Assembly: GCA_016218965.1 (NCBI GenBank)
Contig: JACRCP010000392.1
Span: 1-60,249 of the forward strand
Source of the DNA: Deltaproteobacteria bacterium
Lineage (GTDB): Bacteria > Myxococcota > SpSt-1050 > JACRCP01
DNA: 60,249 nt
Direction: 5' to 3'
Below are positions 32,078 to 40,572 of the stretch, piece after piece. Both the position numbers and the translations under genes were made by a program. How positions within the stretch are numbered: the first letter of the stretch is position 1; each line of letters begins with the position of its first letter. Below the pieces are notes generated by a model. It did no database searches. It was not told the DNA's origin and worked only from the letters and a program-made list of their open reading frames with translations.

Positions 32078-33880
32078 GTGGCCGAGGGCGCAGATCAAGA
32101 GATGGACCTTTTGCATCGGACGCACACCTGCGGGAACCTGCGGGGGCCGGATGCGGGGAAGACCGTCGTCCTGACGGGATGGGTCGAGACCAAACGGGAT
32201 CTGGGCGGGTTCGTGTTCGTGGACCTGCGCGACCGGCACGGCGTAACGCAGGTGACGTTCGATCCGACCGGCGGGAATGTGCTGTTCACGACGGCGCAGG
32301 ACTTGAGGCCCGAGTCCGTGATAGGCGTCGAGGGCGTGGTGGCGTCCCGCGGCAGGAACACCAACAAAGAGCTTCCGACCGGCGAGATCGAGGTGCGGGC
32401 GACCCGGGTCGAAGTATTCTCCAGGGCCGATACGCCTCCATTCACCGTCACCGATGAGACCACGGCCAACGAAGACCTGCGGCTGAAATACCGCTACCTC
32501 GACCTCCGGCGCCGTCCGATCGCGAAAAACATCGTTCTTCGGCACCGGATCGCCAAGGCTGCCCGCGACTACTTCGACCGCCAGGGTTTCCTGGAGATCG
32601 AAACGCCGTTTCTCACGCGGAGCACGCCCGAAGGCGCCCGCGATTACCTGGTTCCTTCGCGCGTCAACCCCGGCCGCTTCTATGCCCTGCCGCAGTCGCC
32701 GCAACTCTTCAAGCAACTCCTCATGGTTGCGGGGATGGACCGGTATTTCCAGATCGTGCGCTGTTTCCGCGACGAGGACCTCCGCGCCGACCGCCAGCCG
32801 GAGTTCACGCAGATTGACGTCGAGATGTCGTTTGCCGACGTCGATTCGATTGCGGGGCTCATCGAGGGGCTCCTGCAGCAACTCTTCCGCGAGGTCTCGG
32901 GGGTTGAGATCCCCGCGCCCTTTCGCCGTCTGACGTGGGACGAAGCTGTGCGGGACTACGGCACCGACAAGCCCGACCTCCGGTTCGATCTCAGGCTGGT
33001 GGACCTGACCGTCCCGGTCCGTACGCGCGACGGCGGCGGCGTGGGGCTTTTCAGGAAGGCCGTGGAGGCCGGTGGGATCGTCAAGGCGCTCGCGGTCCGC
33101 GCGCCCAACACGCTCACGAGGACCGACATTGACAAGCTCGAGGACCAGGTGAAACAGCTCGGGAGCAAGGGCCTGGCCCGCGCCAAGATCGAGGCCCCGG
33201 GGCAGTGGACGCTTGCGCCGTGGGCGAAGGACATGGACCCTCATCTCAAGGCGGAGATCGAACACCTGTGCGCGGTGAACCCGGGTGACGTCATTCTGCT
33301 CCAGTTTGGCCGGGCCAGGGATGTCAACCTTCATCTTGCGTCGCTTCGGCAGACGCTCGCCCGGAAATTCGGGATGGTGAAACCCGGCGAGCACGCGTTC
33401 GCATGGATCACCGACTTTCCTCTCCTCGAATACTCGGAAGAGGAGCAGCGCTATGTGGCGTGTCATCACCCTTTCACGTCACCGCGGCCCGTCGATGTCG
33501 AGAAGCTGGAAAACGCGCCGGGGGCCGTCAAGGCGCAGGCGTACGACATAGTGCTCAACGGGTTCGAGCTGGGCGGCGGGAGCATCAGAATCCACGACCG
33601 CGATCTGCAGAGCCGCGTCTTTACCGCGCTGGGGATAGGCGAGGCCGAGGCGCAATCGAAGTTCGGGTTCCTTCTTGAGGCGTTCAGATACGGGGCGCCC
33701 CCCCACGGAGGGATTGCGCTTGGGCTCGACAGGCTCGCCATGCTGATGGCCGGGGCCGACTCGCTGCGTGACGTGGTGGCGTTTCCAAAGACCGCACGGG
33801 CCGTCGACCTCATGACCGAAGCGCCGGCCGGGGTGGACGAGCGACAGCTCGAAGAACTGCGCATCAGGCTCAAGGCGTAA
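32078..33880 (+). CDS. aspS: Aspartyl-tRNA synthetase (600 aa)
   Basis: Class IIb synthetase of bacterial type. GTG 32078 follows GGAAGGAGG at 7 bases. Domains in order are the OB-fold anticodon-binding domain (LTGWVETKRDLGGFVFVDLR), the catalytic core with motif 2 (IVRCFRDEDLRADRQPEF), the bacterial GAD insertion domain, and motif 3 (GGIALGLDRLAML). Length is normal. Whether it is discriminating for tRNA-Asp or also charges tRNA-Asn cannot be judged here; no gat genes are in the window. The glp genes follow. Confidence 0.97.
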   Translation: MAEGADQEMDLLHRTHTCGNLRGPDAGKTVVLTGWVETKRDLGGFVFVDLRDRHGVTQVTFDPTGGNVLFTTAQDLRPESVIGVEGVVASRGRNTNKELPTGEIEVRATRVEVFSRADTPPFTVTDETTANEDLRLKYRYLDLRRRPIAKNIVLRHRIAKAARDYFDRQGFLEIETPFLTRSTPEGARDYLVPSRVNPGRFYALPQSPQLFKQLLMVAGMDRYFQIVRCFRDEDLRADRQPEFTQIDVEMSFADVDSIAGLIEGLLQQLFREVSGVEIPAPFRRLTWDEAVRDYGTDKPDLRFDLRLVDLTVPVRTRDGGGVGLFRKAVEAGGIVKALAVRAPNTLTRTDIDKLEDQVKQLGSKGLARAKIEAPGQWTLAPWAKDMDPHLKAEIEHLCAVNPGDVILLQFGRARDVNLHLASLRQTLARKFGMVKPGEHAFAWITDFPLLEYSEEEQRYVACHHPFTSPRPVDVEKLENAPGAVKAQAYDIVLNGFELGGGSIRIHDRDLQSRVFTALGIGEAEAQSKFGFLLEAFRYGAPPHGGIALGLDRLAMLMAGADSLRDVVAFPKTARAVDLMTEAPAGVDERQLEELRIRLKA

Positions 33881-33945
33881 GGCATGAGGCGTGAGGCGGG
33901 AGGCGGGCAGGAAATCACAAGTGAGAAGTGAGAAGTCTGTCGTCA
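33881..33945. repeat. Dispersed direct repeats after aspS
   Basis: GAGGCGTGAGGCGGGAGGC (33886-33904), as at 2198-2216, is followed by two AAGTGAGAAGTGAG-type units (33919-33937). Simple non-coding repeat material before glpA. Confidence 0.5.
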
Positions 33946-33959
33946 TCGGGCGTTTGTGA

Positions 33960-35618
33960 ATGATGGGTATCGAGGGTGACAAGCTGTTTGACTTGATCGT
34001 CATCGGTGCCGGGGTGAACGGGACGGGTGTCGCGCGGGACGCCGCCATGCGCGGGCTTTCGGTGCTTCTCATTGACAAGCGGGACATCTGCTCGGGCGCC
34101 ACGGGGACGTGCAGCGGGATGATCCACGGCGGGGCGCGGTATCTTCTGCACGACCTCAAGGTCACGAAGCTCTCGTGCCTCGATTCGGGGTACATCCAGC
34201 GGATCGCGCCGCACATGCTCTTCAGAATTCCGTTTCTGGCGGCGGTCCCGGCGGGCCGGCCGTTTGCGAGGCAGTACCTCGAGCTCATGGAGGTGTATTT
34301 CGAGGCGTACGATCGGTATCAGCCGCTCAAGAACGGAAAACCGCACACGCGCCTTTCGCCCCGGGAAGCCCTGGATCTCGAGCCGGGTCTGAGCGCGGGC
34401 ATCGCGGGCGCCGTGACTTTTGACGAGTGGGGGATCGACCCGTTCAGGCTGTGCGTTGAGAACGCGAAGTCGGCGGTCGAGCACGGTGCGGTGGTCAAGA
34501 CGCATGTGGAAGTCAAAGACCTCATCCGGGTGGACGGGGCGGTCGCCGGCGTGACGTGCCGCGATCGTTTTGCCGGGGAGCGCAGCGCATTCCGGTCACG
34601 CCTGGTGGTCAACACGACCGGCCCGTGGTCAATGGCATTCTCGAAACGCCACGGCGTAGAGGTCAGGCTCAGACCGGCCAAGGGCGTGCATCTCGTGTAC
34701 GGTCACAGGCTCTCGAACTGGGCCATCGTGGCCGCCGCCGTGGACGGACGGCAGCTGTTCATCTGCCCGCACCAGAAGGGGACGATTGTCGGAACGACCG
34801 ACGACGACTACTACGGGGACCTCGACAACGTCACGGCGACCGAGGACGACGTTCAGTACCTGTTGCAGGGGGTCGAATCGGTTTTCCCGGGCATCCGGGA
34901 GCACCGGGTCATCCGGACGATGGCCGGCGTGCGCCCGACGCTTTACGAGGGAAACAAGTACGAGGACGACCTGACTCGCGAGCACGCCATCTTCGACCAT
35001 GAAGTGCGGGAGGGGTTGCGCGGGCTTCTGAGCATGGCCGGCGGCAAACTCGCCTCATACCGGCTGATGAGCGAGGAATTGACCGACCTCGCCTGCGCCA
35101 AACTCGGTGTGCACGCCGCCTGCCGGACGCACGTCGAGCCCCTTCCCGGCGGGGACGAGACATCGGATGCGGGGGAGCTTGCCCGTGAGTTTGGGGTTGA
35201 ACCGTTCATTGTCGAGCGCATGGTGTACCGGCACGGCTCGCGCGCCCGGAAGGTCCTCGAGATTGTCAAGTCCGAGCCCCGGCAGGCCGAGATGGTCTGC
35301 CGGTGCGACCCCGTGACCGAGGCCGAGCTAAGGTACTGCATCAGGAACGAGTGGGTCCGGGGGCTTTCGGACCTGCGGCGAAGGACGAGACTCGGGTGCG
35401 GGCCGTGCCAGGGGACACGGTGCGCGCTAAGGGCAGCGGCGGTGATGGCCGACGAGCTCAATCTCTCGACCGACGAGATGTACGCGCAGGCATTCGACCT
35501 CCTCGCCGACCGGTGGAAGGGGCTTTTGCCGATCCTCGCCGGCGCGCAGATTCAGCAGGAGGAGATACGCATGAGGGCGTTGTTCGAAACAGGAAGGCTG
35601 CGGGAGTTGATGAAGTGA
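33960..35618 (+). CDS. glpA: Glycerol-3-phosphate dehydrogenase, GlpA-type with [2Fe-2S] domain (552 aa)
   Basis: FAD-dependent oxidation of sn-glycerol-3-phosphate to dihydroxyacetone phosphate. The FAD motif is LIVIGAGVNGTGVARDAAMR. GATGTCSGMIHGGARYL and FDEWGIDPFRL are DAO-fold signatures. The C-terminus has a BFD-like [2Fe-2S] domain with Cys in VCRCDPVTEAEL and LGCGPCQGTRC, diagnostic of GlpA rather than GlpD. Two ATGs in tandem (33960, 33963) open the frame without a good Shine-Dalgarno. The stop overlaps the glpB start by GTGA. Confidence 0.93.
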   Translation: MMGIEGDKLFDLIVIGAGVNGTGVARDAAMRGLSVLLIDKRDICSGATGTCSGMIHGGARYLLHDLKVTKLSCLDSGYIQRIAPHMLFRIPFLAAVPAGRPFARQYLELMEVYFEAYDRYQPLKNGKPHTRLSPREALDLEPGLSAGIAGAVTFDEWGIDPFRLCVENAKSAVEHGAVVKTHVEVKDLIRVDGAVAGVTCRDRFAGERSAFRSRLVVNTTGPWSMAFSKRHGVEVRLRPAKGVHLVYGHRLSNWAIVAAAVDGRQLFICPHQKGTIVGTTDDDYYGDLDNVTATEDDVQYLLQGVESVFPGIREHRVIRTMAGVRPTLYEGNKYEDDLTREHAIFDHEVREGLRGLLSMAGGKLASYRLMSEELTDLACAKLGVHAACRTHVEPLPGGDETSDAGELAREFGVEPFIVERMVYRHGSRARKVLEIVKSEPRQAEMVCRCDPVTEAELRYCIRNEWVRGLSDLRRRTRLGCGPCQGTRCALRAAAVMADELNLSTDEMYAQAFDLLADRWKGLLPILAGAQIQQEEIRMRALFETGRLRELMK

Positions 35619-36934
35619 AGAAAACCGACTCATTTGATGTCGTGGTCATTGGCGGGGGTGTGGCCGGTGCGGTGGCGGCGCTTGCGGCGCGCGAGGCGGG
35701 GAAGTCCGCGGCTTGCATCGCACAGGCCCCCGGCGCCACGGCCCTGTCCTCCGGCGCGGTCGACCCACTGCCGGAAACCTCACCCCCCGGTCCCCTCTCC
35801 CATGCGGAGAGGGGGGACGCCCCGGATACGGTTCCCCTTTCTCCCCGTGGGGGAGCTGTACTTAGCAGGGTCGAAGGGGGGACAGGGGATAGGGGTTTCC
35901 TCAAGGACGCTCTCTCGTTCGCCCGCGAGGCGTTCCTTTCGCTTGGTTTGACCGGCGGCGCCGGGGCCGGCGGCGCACTTGTCCTGCCCACGGTCCTCGG
36001 CACATGGAAGAAGGCTCTCCTGGCGCTCTCGACGCAGGCGCCCGCCGACCTTTTGTCCCTTGAAGGGCGAAGACTTGTCGTGGCGCGGTTCGCCGACGTC
36101 GAGGCGGCGGGCTGGCGCCCGGGGAGGGAGCTTGCAAGGCAGGCGGCCGATTGTTTCGGCGTAGAGATCGCGGCGGCCCAGGAGATCGAGATCGAATTTC
36201 AGGCGCTCTCGCGGAGGATGGGGGCGTTCGAGACCGCAGCAGCTATCGATGCGGATCCATCGCTTGCCGCGATGATTGGAGAACGGATCGGAAGGAAGGT
36301 CGGAAACGGCGCCCCCTCTCTTGTGCTCGTCGATCCTGTCCTGGGGATTCGCGACTACGCAAGAGCCCTGCGTGAGGTCGAGGCCGCCGCCGGTGTTTCG
36401 TGCGCCGAGATGCTCCCGACCGTCCCGTCGGTCCCCGGCCGGCGGTGGCAGAATGCCATCGAGGCGGCGCTTGCAAACGCAGGGGTGCGGGCCATCAAGG
36501 CCCGGGCCCTCGGGTTCAAGGCCGCCGGGCACAAGGTCACGTCCATCGGGGTCTCCGACGGGGTGACCGTGAACGGGACGGCGTTTGTCCTTGCCACGGG
36601 CAGGTTCGTCGGCGGGGGGATCCGCAGGGAGGCGGGGTTTGACGAACCGCTCTTCGATCTCCCGGTCGTGTGCGCCGGAACCCCCAATCCGGATGTCCCG
36701 ATGGGGGAACTGGTCGGCCGCCGGATCTCGGATCGGCACACGGCGTTTTCGGCCGGCGTCCGGGTGGACGACGCGATGCGCCCGATCGGGAGGGAAGGCG
36801 GACCCGTTTTCGAGAACCTGTGGGCCGCGGGGGCCGTGGTAGGCGACCGCACCGTTGCCGACGGCCCCTCCGGGATGGGCAACGCGATCCTCTCCGGCTA
36901 CCTCGCCGGGCGGGCCGCGGCCGGTTTGCAGTAG
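35615..36934 (+). CDS. glpB: Anaerobic glycerol-3-phosphate dehydrogenase subunit B-like flavoprotein (439 aa)
   Basis: Flavoprotein partner of GlpA. The dinucleotide motif is VVVIGGGVAGAVAALAAREA, followed by GATALSSGAVDPL, and a C-terminal flavin segment LWAAGAVVGDRTVADGP. The GTG start overlaps the glpA stop, so the subunits are coupled. Residues ~53-95 (PLPETSPPGPLSHAERGDAP and onward) are encoded by a palindromic repeat inserted in frame and have no counterpart expected in the family. A glpC membrane-anchor gene does not follow. Electrons may leave through another Fe-S protein. Confidence 0.85.
   Translation: MKKTDSFDVVVIGGGVAGAVAALAAREAGKSAACIAQAPGATALSSGAVDPLPETSPPGPLSHAERGDAPDTVPLSPRGGAVLSRVEGGTGDRGFLKDALSFAREAFLSLGLTGGAGAGGALVLPTVLGTWKKALLALSTQAPADLLSLEGRRLVVARFADVEAAGWRPGRELARQAADCFGVEIAAAQEIEIEFQALSRRMGAFETAAAIDADPSLAAMIGERIGRKVGNGAPSLVLVDPVLGIRDYARALREVEAAAGVSCAEMLPTVPSVPGRRWQNAIEAALANAGVRAIKARALGFKAAGHKVTSIGVSDGVTVNGTAFVLATGRFVGGGIRREAGFDEPLFDLPVVCAGTPNPDVPMGELVGRRISDRHTAFSAGVRVDDAMRPIGREGGPVFENLWAAGAVVGDRTVADGPSGMGNAILSGYLAGRAAAGLQ
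35773..35900. repeat. Palindromic element inserted in frame within glpB
   Basis: The left end GGAAACCTCACCCCCCGG and the right end (inverse GGAAACCCCTATCCCC) form imperfect terminal inverted repeats, with CCTCTCCC/GGAGAGG arms inside. This is the C/T-rich style of the elements at 25363 and 28241. It adds ~43 codons without a stop and keeps the frame. Confidence 0.7.
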
Positions 36935-36948
36935 TCCCGGTCTTTTTT

Positions 36949-36976
36949 TTGACACCCCGCTGAACCCCCTTATATT
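36949..36976 (+). promoter_or_regulatory. Promoter of the penicillin-binding protein gene
   Basis: TTGACA (36949-36954), 16-base spacer, TATATT (36971-36976). It lies between glpB and the PBP gene. The leader to GTG 37023 is ~40 bases. Confidence 0.7.
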
Positions 36977-37022
36977 CGAATCGGGCACAATCGGGGCACC
37001 AGCCCCCGCACACAGGGTTCCG

Positions 37023-38294
37023 GTGAACAGACACGTCATCAGGAAGGAAGGACCGACGCTCCGCCTCCGGCCGAGGGCGCTTTTGACTCTCGGGGCAATC
37101 GTTCTCGTCGCGGCGGCGCTGATGGGGCTTCGGCACCAGTCCAGGGAGATCGCGTCGGCGCCGGTTGTCGAAACGCCCCCCGCGCAGAAAGCGGTTCAGA
37201 CCGCGCCCTCCATCCCTCCTCCCCTCGAACTCTCGCTTGCGCGTGCCGTCGAGAGGGACGGGCGGATGTTCGTGTCGGCTTCCGACGGGAGGCAGGTCGT
37301 GCTCACGCTCGACCCGCGGCTCCAGAAAAAGGCCGAATGGTTCCTCAGGTCGTACAAGGTGCCTTTCGGTGCGGTCGTCGCCATCGAACCGCGGACCGGG
37401 CGCGTGCTCGCGTACGCGGAGCATTCCGAACTGGACCCGTCGGGCGCCGAATATTCGATCTCGAAGCCTTACAAGGCGGCCTCGCTTTTCAAGATCGTCA
37501 CCGCCGAGGCGGTCATCTCGGAGAAAAAGATCCACATAGACGAGACGTTCTGTTACCACGGCGGCCGCCGCAGGCTGAACTCGCGGCTCCTTGCCGATGA
37601 CCCGTCGCGCGACAGGCGCTGCCTTACGTTCGAACAGGCCATGGGGCACTCGACGAACGTGGTGTTCGCGCGCCTGGCGCTCAAGAACCTGACGCCTTCG
37701 GTGCTCTCGGCCCACGCGCGGTCGTTCCTCTTTGACAAACCCATTCCGTTCGAACTGCCGGTCGAACAATCGAAGGCGACCATCCCGTGGGACCCCGAGG
37801 AGATGGCGGTCACCGCGGCGGGTTTCGGCGACGTCAGGGTCACCCCGCTTCACGCGGCGGTTCTTGCGGCATCCGTCGCCAACGGCGGCGTTCTTATGAA
37901 GCCCACGATCGTCGACGAGGTCCGCGGGCCCGATGGGGCCAGGCTCTCCGGTTCGGGGGCCGAGCTGCTGGGCAGGGCGACGACGACCGAGGTGTCCGAT
38001 CTCCTGTCGCTCATGATGTACACGACGACCACCGAGGGGACGGCGAGAAAGGCGTTCCGGAAAAAACGGGGGACGCTCGACTTTAAACGGGGCATCCCCG
38101 TAGCCGGCAAGACCGGCTCCTTGGCCGAGAACGAGCCTTACTACCGCGAATACACGTGGTACACGGGCTTCGCGCCGGTCGACGACCCCAGGATCGCCGT
38201 GGCCGCGCTGGTGATCAACCAGAAGTTCTGGAAAACCAAGGGCAGTTACGCGGCCCGCGAGATCTTCGAAGAGTACTTCCGGAAAAACAGGTAG
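37023..38294 (+). CDS. Penicillin-binding protein, transpeptidase domain only (423 aa)
   Basis: A single N-terminal anchor (ALLTLGAIVLVAAALMGL) and a Pro-rich stretch precede a penicillin-binding transpeptidase domain. All three active-site motifs are present: SxxK in AASLFKIVTAEAV, SxN in GHSTNVVFA and KTG in AGKTGSLAEN. No class B dimerisation domain or glycosyltransferase domain is present, so it is a short PbpA/PBP-like DD-transpeptidase. It would cross-link peptidoglycan in the periplasm. GTG 37023 gives a short basic N-terminus. It has its own promoter. Confidence 0.88.
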   Translation: MNRHVIRKEGPTLRLRPRALLTLGAIVLVAAALMGLRHQSREIASAPVVETPPAQKAVQTAPSIPPPLELSLARAVERDGRMFVSASDGRQVVLTLDPRLQKKAEWFLRSYKVPFGAVVAIEPRTGRVLAYAEHSELDPSGAEYSISKPYKAASLFKIVTAEAVISEKKIHIDETFCYHGGRRRLNSRLLADDPSRDRRCLTFEQAMGHSTNVVFARLALKNLTPSVLSAHARSFLFDKPIPFELPVEQSKATIPWDPEEMAVTAAGFGDVRVTPLHAAVLAASVANGGVLMKPTIVDEVRGPDGARLSGSGAELLGRATTTEVSDLLSLMMYTTTTEGTARKAFRKKRGTLDFKRGIPVAGKTGSLAENEPYYREYTWYTGFAPVDDPRIAVAALVINQKFWKTKGSYAAREIFEEYFRKNR

Positions 38295-38327
38295 CCCGTC
38301 CGCACGATCACGGTGTATATTCCGGCC

Positions 38328-39644
38328 ATGGGACATCTGCACAACGTGAAGGCTGAATACCGTGCGCTTCGGCGGCACGTGGATCAGTGCATCGTTGGCC
38401 TCCCCGAGGCGCCGGGGGTCTACGAGGTCTTGAAGATCCTTTTCACCGAGGAAGATGCGCGGCTTGCCGTGCGCCTGCCGCACGTCCCGGTGAAGTTGGG
38501 CGTGCTTGCCGCGCGGCTTGGCGAGTCAGAGGACTCGCTCCGGCCGCGGATCGATCGTATGGCCGACAAGGGGCTGGTCTTCGATTTCGTCCGCGCGGAC
38601 AACGGGGACACGTACTACTTCCTCGCGCCCCCGGTGGTCGGGTTTTTCGAGATGGCGCTCATGAAGGTGCGCACCGACATCAACCAGAAAGAGGCGGCGC
38701 GCGCGCTCCACCGTTACATGTACGATCGGGACGACTTCACCAAATCCGTGTTCGGCGGCACCACCGTCATCGGCCGTGCGCTCGTCCACGAGACCGCCCT
38801 TCCGCCGGGCGACTCGACCGACATTCTCGACTACGAAAAGGCGGCCGCGATCATCATGGACGCCAGGGGCGGGTCGCTCTCGCTTTGCTACTGCCGGCAC
38901 AAGGCCGAGCACATGGATAGCCCGTGCGCTCACCCGCGCGGGAACTGCACCGCGCTGGGCGTCGGCGCCGACTTCAACGTCCGCCACGGCCACGGCCGGA
39001 AGGCCGAAAAGTCCGAGCTTCTGGAGGTCCTGGCCGACGCGCGTTCGCGCGGGCTCGTGCAGATAGCTGACAACATCAAGAACCGGCCGACGTTCATCTG
39101 CCACTGCTGCGGCTGCTGCTGCGGCCAGCTCCACGCGTTAAGCCGCTCCGGTCTTGCGCACGCCGTTTCGACGTCGAACTACATCGCGACGATAGACCCA
39201 GCGCTCTGTGCCGGCTGCGGTCGGTGCGCGCGGCGCTGCCCCATCCAGGCGATCACCGTCAAACCCGCGCACCACGAACCGGGGAAGCAGCATGTCCTCT
39301 GCGGTTCGGTCGACGAGTCCGCCTGCCTGGGATGCGGCGTCTGCCACGCCGCGTGCAAAAAGATCGCGCTCTCCATGCGGCGGAGGCCGGCGCGCGTGCT
39401 CACGCCCGAGAACACCATGGAACGGGTGCTCCGGATGGCGCTCGAGCGCGGGAAGCTCGCCTCCGTCCTCCTCGAAAACCCCGACAACGAGACCGCAGGC
39501 CGCCTGGGCCGGCTGGTAGACGCCGTCTTCAGGCTCGGCGCGGTCCACAGGGCGATGCTGAAAGAGCAGGTCCAGTCGCGCTTCGTCGGCTTCCTCCTTG
39601 ACGCCGCCGTCAAACGCAAAGGCAAGTGGCTCAAATCGGTGTGA
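38328..39644 (+). CDS. 4Fe-4S dicluster protein with winged-helix-like N-terminus (438 aa)
   Basis: The N-terminal ~110 residues look like a winged-helix module (VKLGVLAARLGESEDSLRPR). A middle region has unusual Cys motifs: LCYCRHKAEHMDSPCAHPRG and FICHCCGCCCGQ. The C-terminal part carries two ferredoxin-type 4Fe-4S sites, CAGCGRCARRCP and CLGCGVCHAACKK. The last ~70 residues are helical. Proteins of this layout occur in anaerobic deltaproteobacteria. The reaction is unknown; electron transfer with a substrate or cluster-binding Cys-rich centre is likely. It is cytoplasmic. Its closeness to glpAB, which lack glpC, is notable but a PBP gene lies between. Confidence 0.8.
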   Translation: MGHLHNVKAEYRALRRHVDQCIVGLPEAPGVYEVLKILFTEEDARLAVRLPHVPVKLGVLAARLGESEDSLRPRIDRMADKGLVFDFVRADNGDTYYFLAPPVVGFFEMALMKVRTDINQKEAARALHRYMYDRDDFTKSVFGGTTVIGRALVHETALPPGDSTDILDYEKAAAIIMDARGGSLSLCYCRHKAEHMDSPCAHPRGNCTALGVGADFNVRHGHGRKAEKSELLEVLADARSRGLVQIADNIKNRPTFICHCCGCCCGQLHALSRSGLAHAVSTSNYIATIDPALCAGCGRCARRCPIQAITVKPAHHEPGKQHVLCGSVDESACLGCGVCHAACKKIALSMRRRPARVLTPENTMERVLRMALERGKLASVLLENPDNETAGRLGRLVDAVFRLGAVHRAMLKEQVQSRFVGFLLDAAVKRKGKWLKSV

Positions 39645-39735
39645 TCCCGCGCCGCAAAGTCCCGAACCGCGCGCGTGAGAAAGCGGTGTGTCCGCGCACC
39701 GCGCCCAGAACGGGCGCGGCAAGGATGGGTTTGAC

Positions 39736-39826
39736 GCCCCGCCTGCGGGGCAAGGCAAGGGTAGCCCAGGACGTGAGTCCTGGGATCACGGTTGACAAGA
39801 GATTGAGAGCCCCGGCGGGGCGACAC
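39736..39826. repeat. Cluster of REP-like palindromes
   Basis: Three hairpins sit in a row: GCCCCGC/GCGGGGC (39736-39751), CCCAGGAC-GTGA-GTCCTGGG (39765-39784) and a GCCCCGGCGGGGC palindrome near 39813-39825. This is the style of REP elements. Nothing else is supported in the gap 39645-39931. Confidence 0.65.
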
Positions 39827-39931
39827 ATGCAACCCCGTGCCTCCAGCCTGCGGTAGGGCTCTGGGGACGTTGGTGCGGTGGTCCGAGCCGCGGCGGATAG
39901 GGAGCCGGGATGGCGTCCGAGTCGTGCCTGC

Positions 39932-40203
39932 TCAATTCTTGAACAGGTCTGAATGAGTCCCCATCCGCTCGAAAATGATCATGTCGCCGTCGATCTTGTA
40001 GATCAACACCCAGTCGGGCTCCATGTGGCAATCACGCCTGCCGACGTATCTTCCCGCAAGTTTGTGGTCCCGGTGAATCGGGTCCAACAACTGGCCGGCG
40101 ATCAGAGTCCTTGCGATGATCTTGAGTTTCTCCAGGTTCTTTCCCCGGCGCCGGCAGAGCTTGAGATCCTTTTCGAACTGCCCGTGTAAACCGGCCTGTA
40201 CAT
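39932..40203 (-). pseudogene. YafQ-type mRNA interferase toxin, apparently frameshifted
   Basis: The body is a clear YafQ-like RelE-superfamily toxin: GQFEKDLKLCRRRGKNLEKL, KLAGRYVGRRDCHMEPDWVL, and IYKIDGDMIIFERMGTHSDL with the C-terminal His. The natural ATG at 40203 overlaps the antitoxin stop (TGATG) and encodes MYRPVYTG, a plausible YafQ N-terminus. That frame does not join the body. One base appears to be missing between TACACGGG and CAGTTC, so translation from the ATG would stop after about 35 codons. In the body's own frame the only nearby start is a TTG inside the antitoxin. Either the toxin is inactivated or there is a sequence error. Confidence 0.7.
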
Positions 40204-40463
40204 CAGATGCCCAGCTTGTCAAACATGTCGTCTGCGTCCTCGCAAACAACAAGGTCGCGTCCGGCATCCGTCTTTTTGAACGTCCGTTTGGTTGTTGTCG
40301 TCGGGATTGCCACCTCAAAAGGCAGTCCGCCGCGAAGTTCGACCTGTCTGTAGAAAATCGTGATGGCCTGCGTTGGGTTCAGTCCCAGGCGTTTGAACAC
40401 CGTCTCGGCGCCGTCTTTCAATTCCGGCCGGATCCTGGCCCGGACCATTGCGCTCTTGCTCAT
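40203..40463 (-). CDS. DinJ/RelB-family antitoxin (86 aa)
   Basis: Ribbon-helix-helix antitoxin: SAMVRARIRPELKDGAETVF (strand and first helix), then LGLNPTQAITIFYRQVELRG. This is the DinJ/RelB N-terminal pattern. ATG 40463 is chosen because AAGGAGG lies 7 bases upstream; an ATG two codons earlier touches the Shine-Dalgarno. The C-terminal tail (VCEDADDMFDKLGI) would wrap the toxin. It probably binds its own promoter. Its stop overlaps the toxin ATG by TGATG. Confidence 0.87.
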   Translation of the reverse strand: MSKSAMVRARIRPELKDGAETVFKRLGLNPTQAITIFYRQVELRGGLPFEVAIPTTTTKRTFKKTDAGRDLVVCEDADDMFDKLGI

Positions 40464-40572
40464 TGCCATACCTCCTTCTCGCGACTCAAATGTACCACAA
40501 ACGGGATACGCCGACAATGGGATGCTTCGGTTGCCGACACTCGCGGCGTGGCAACGCGCACGGTTCGGGTTT

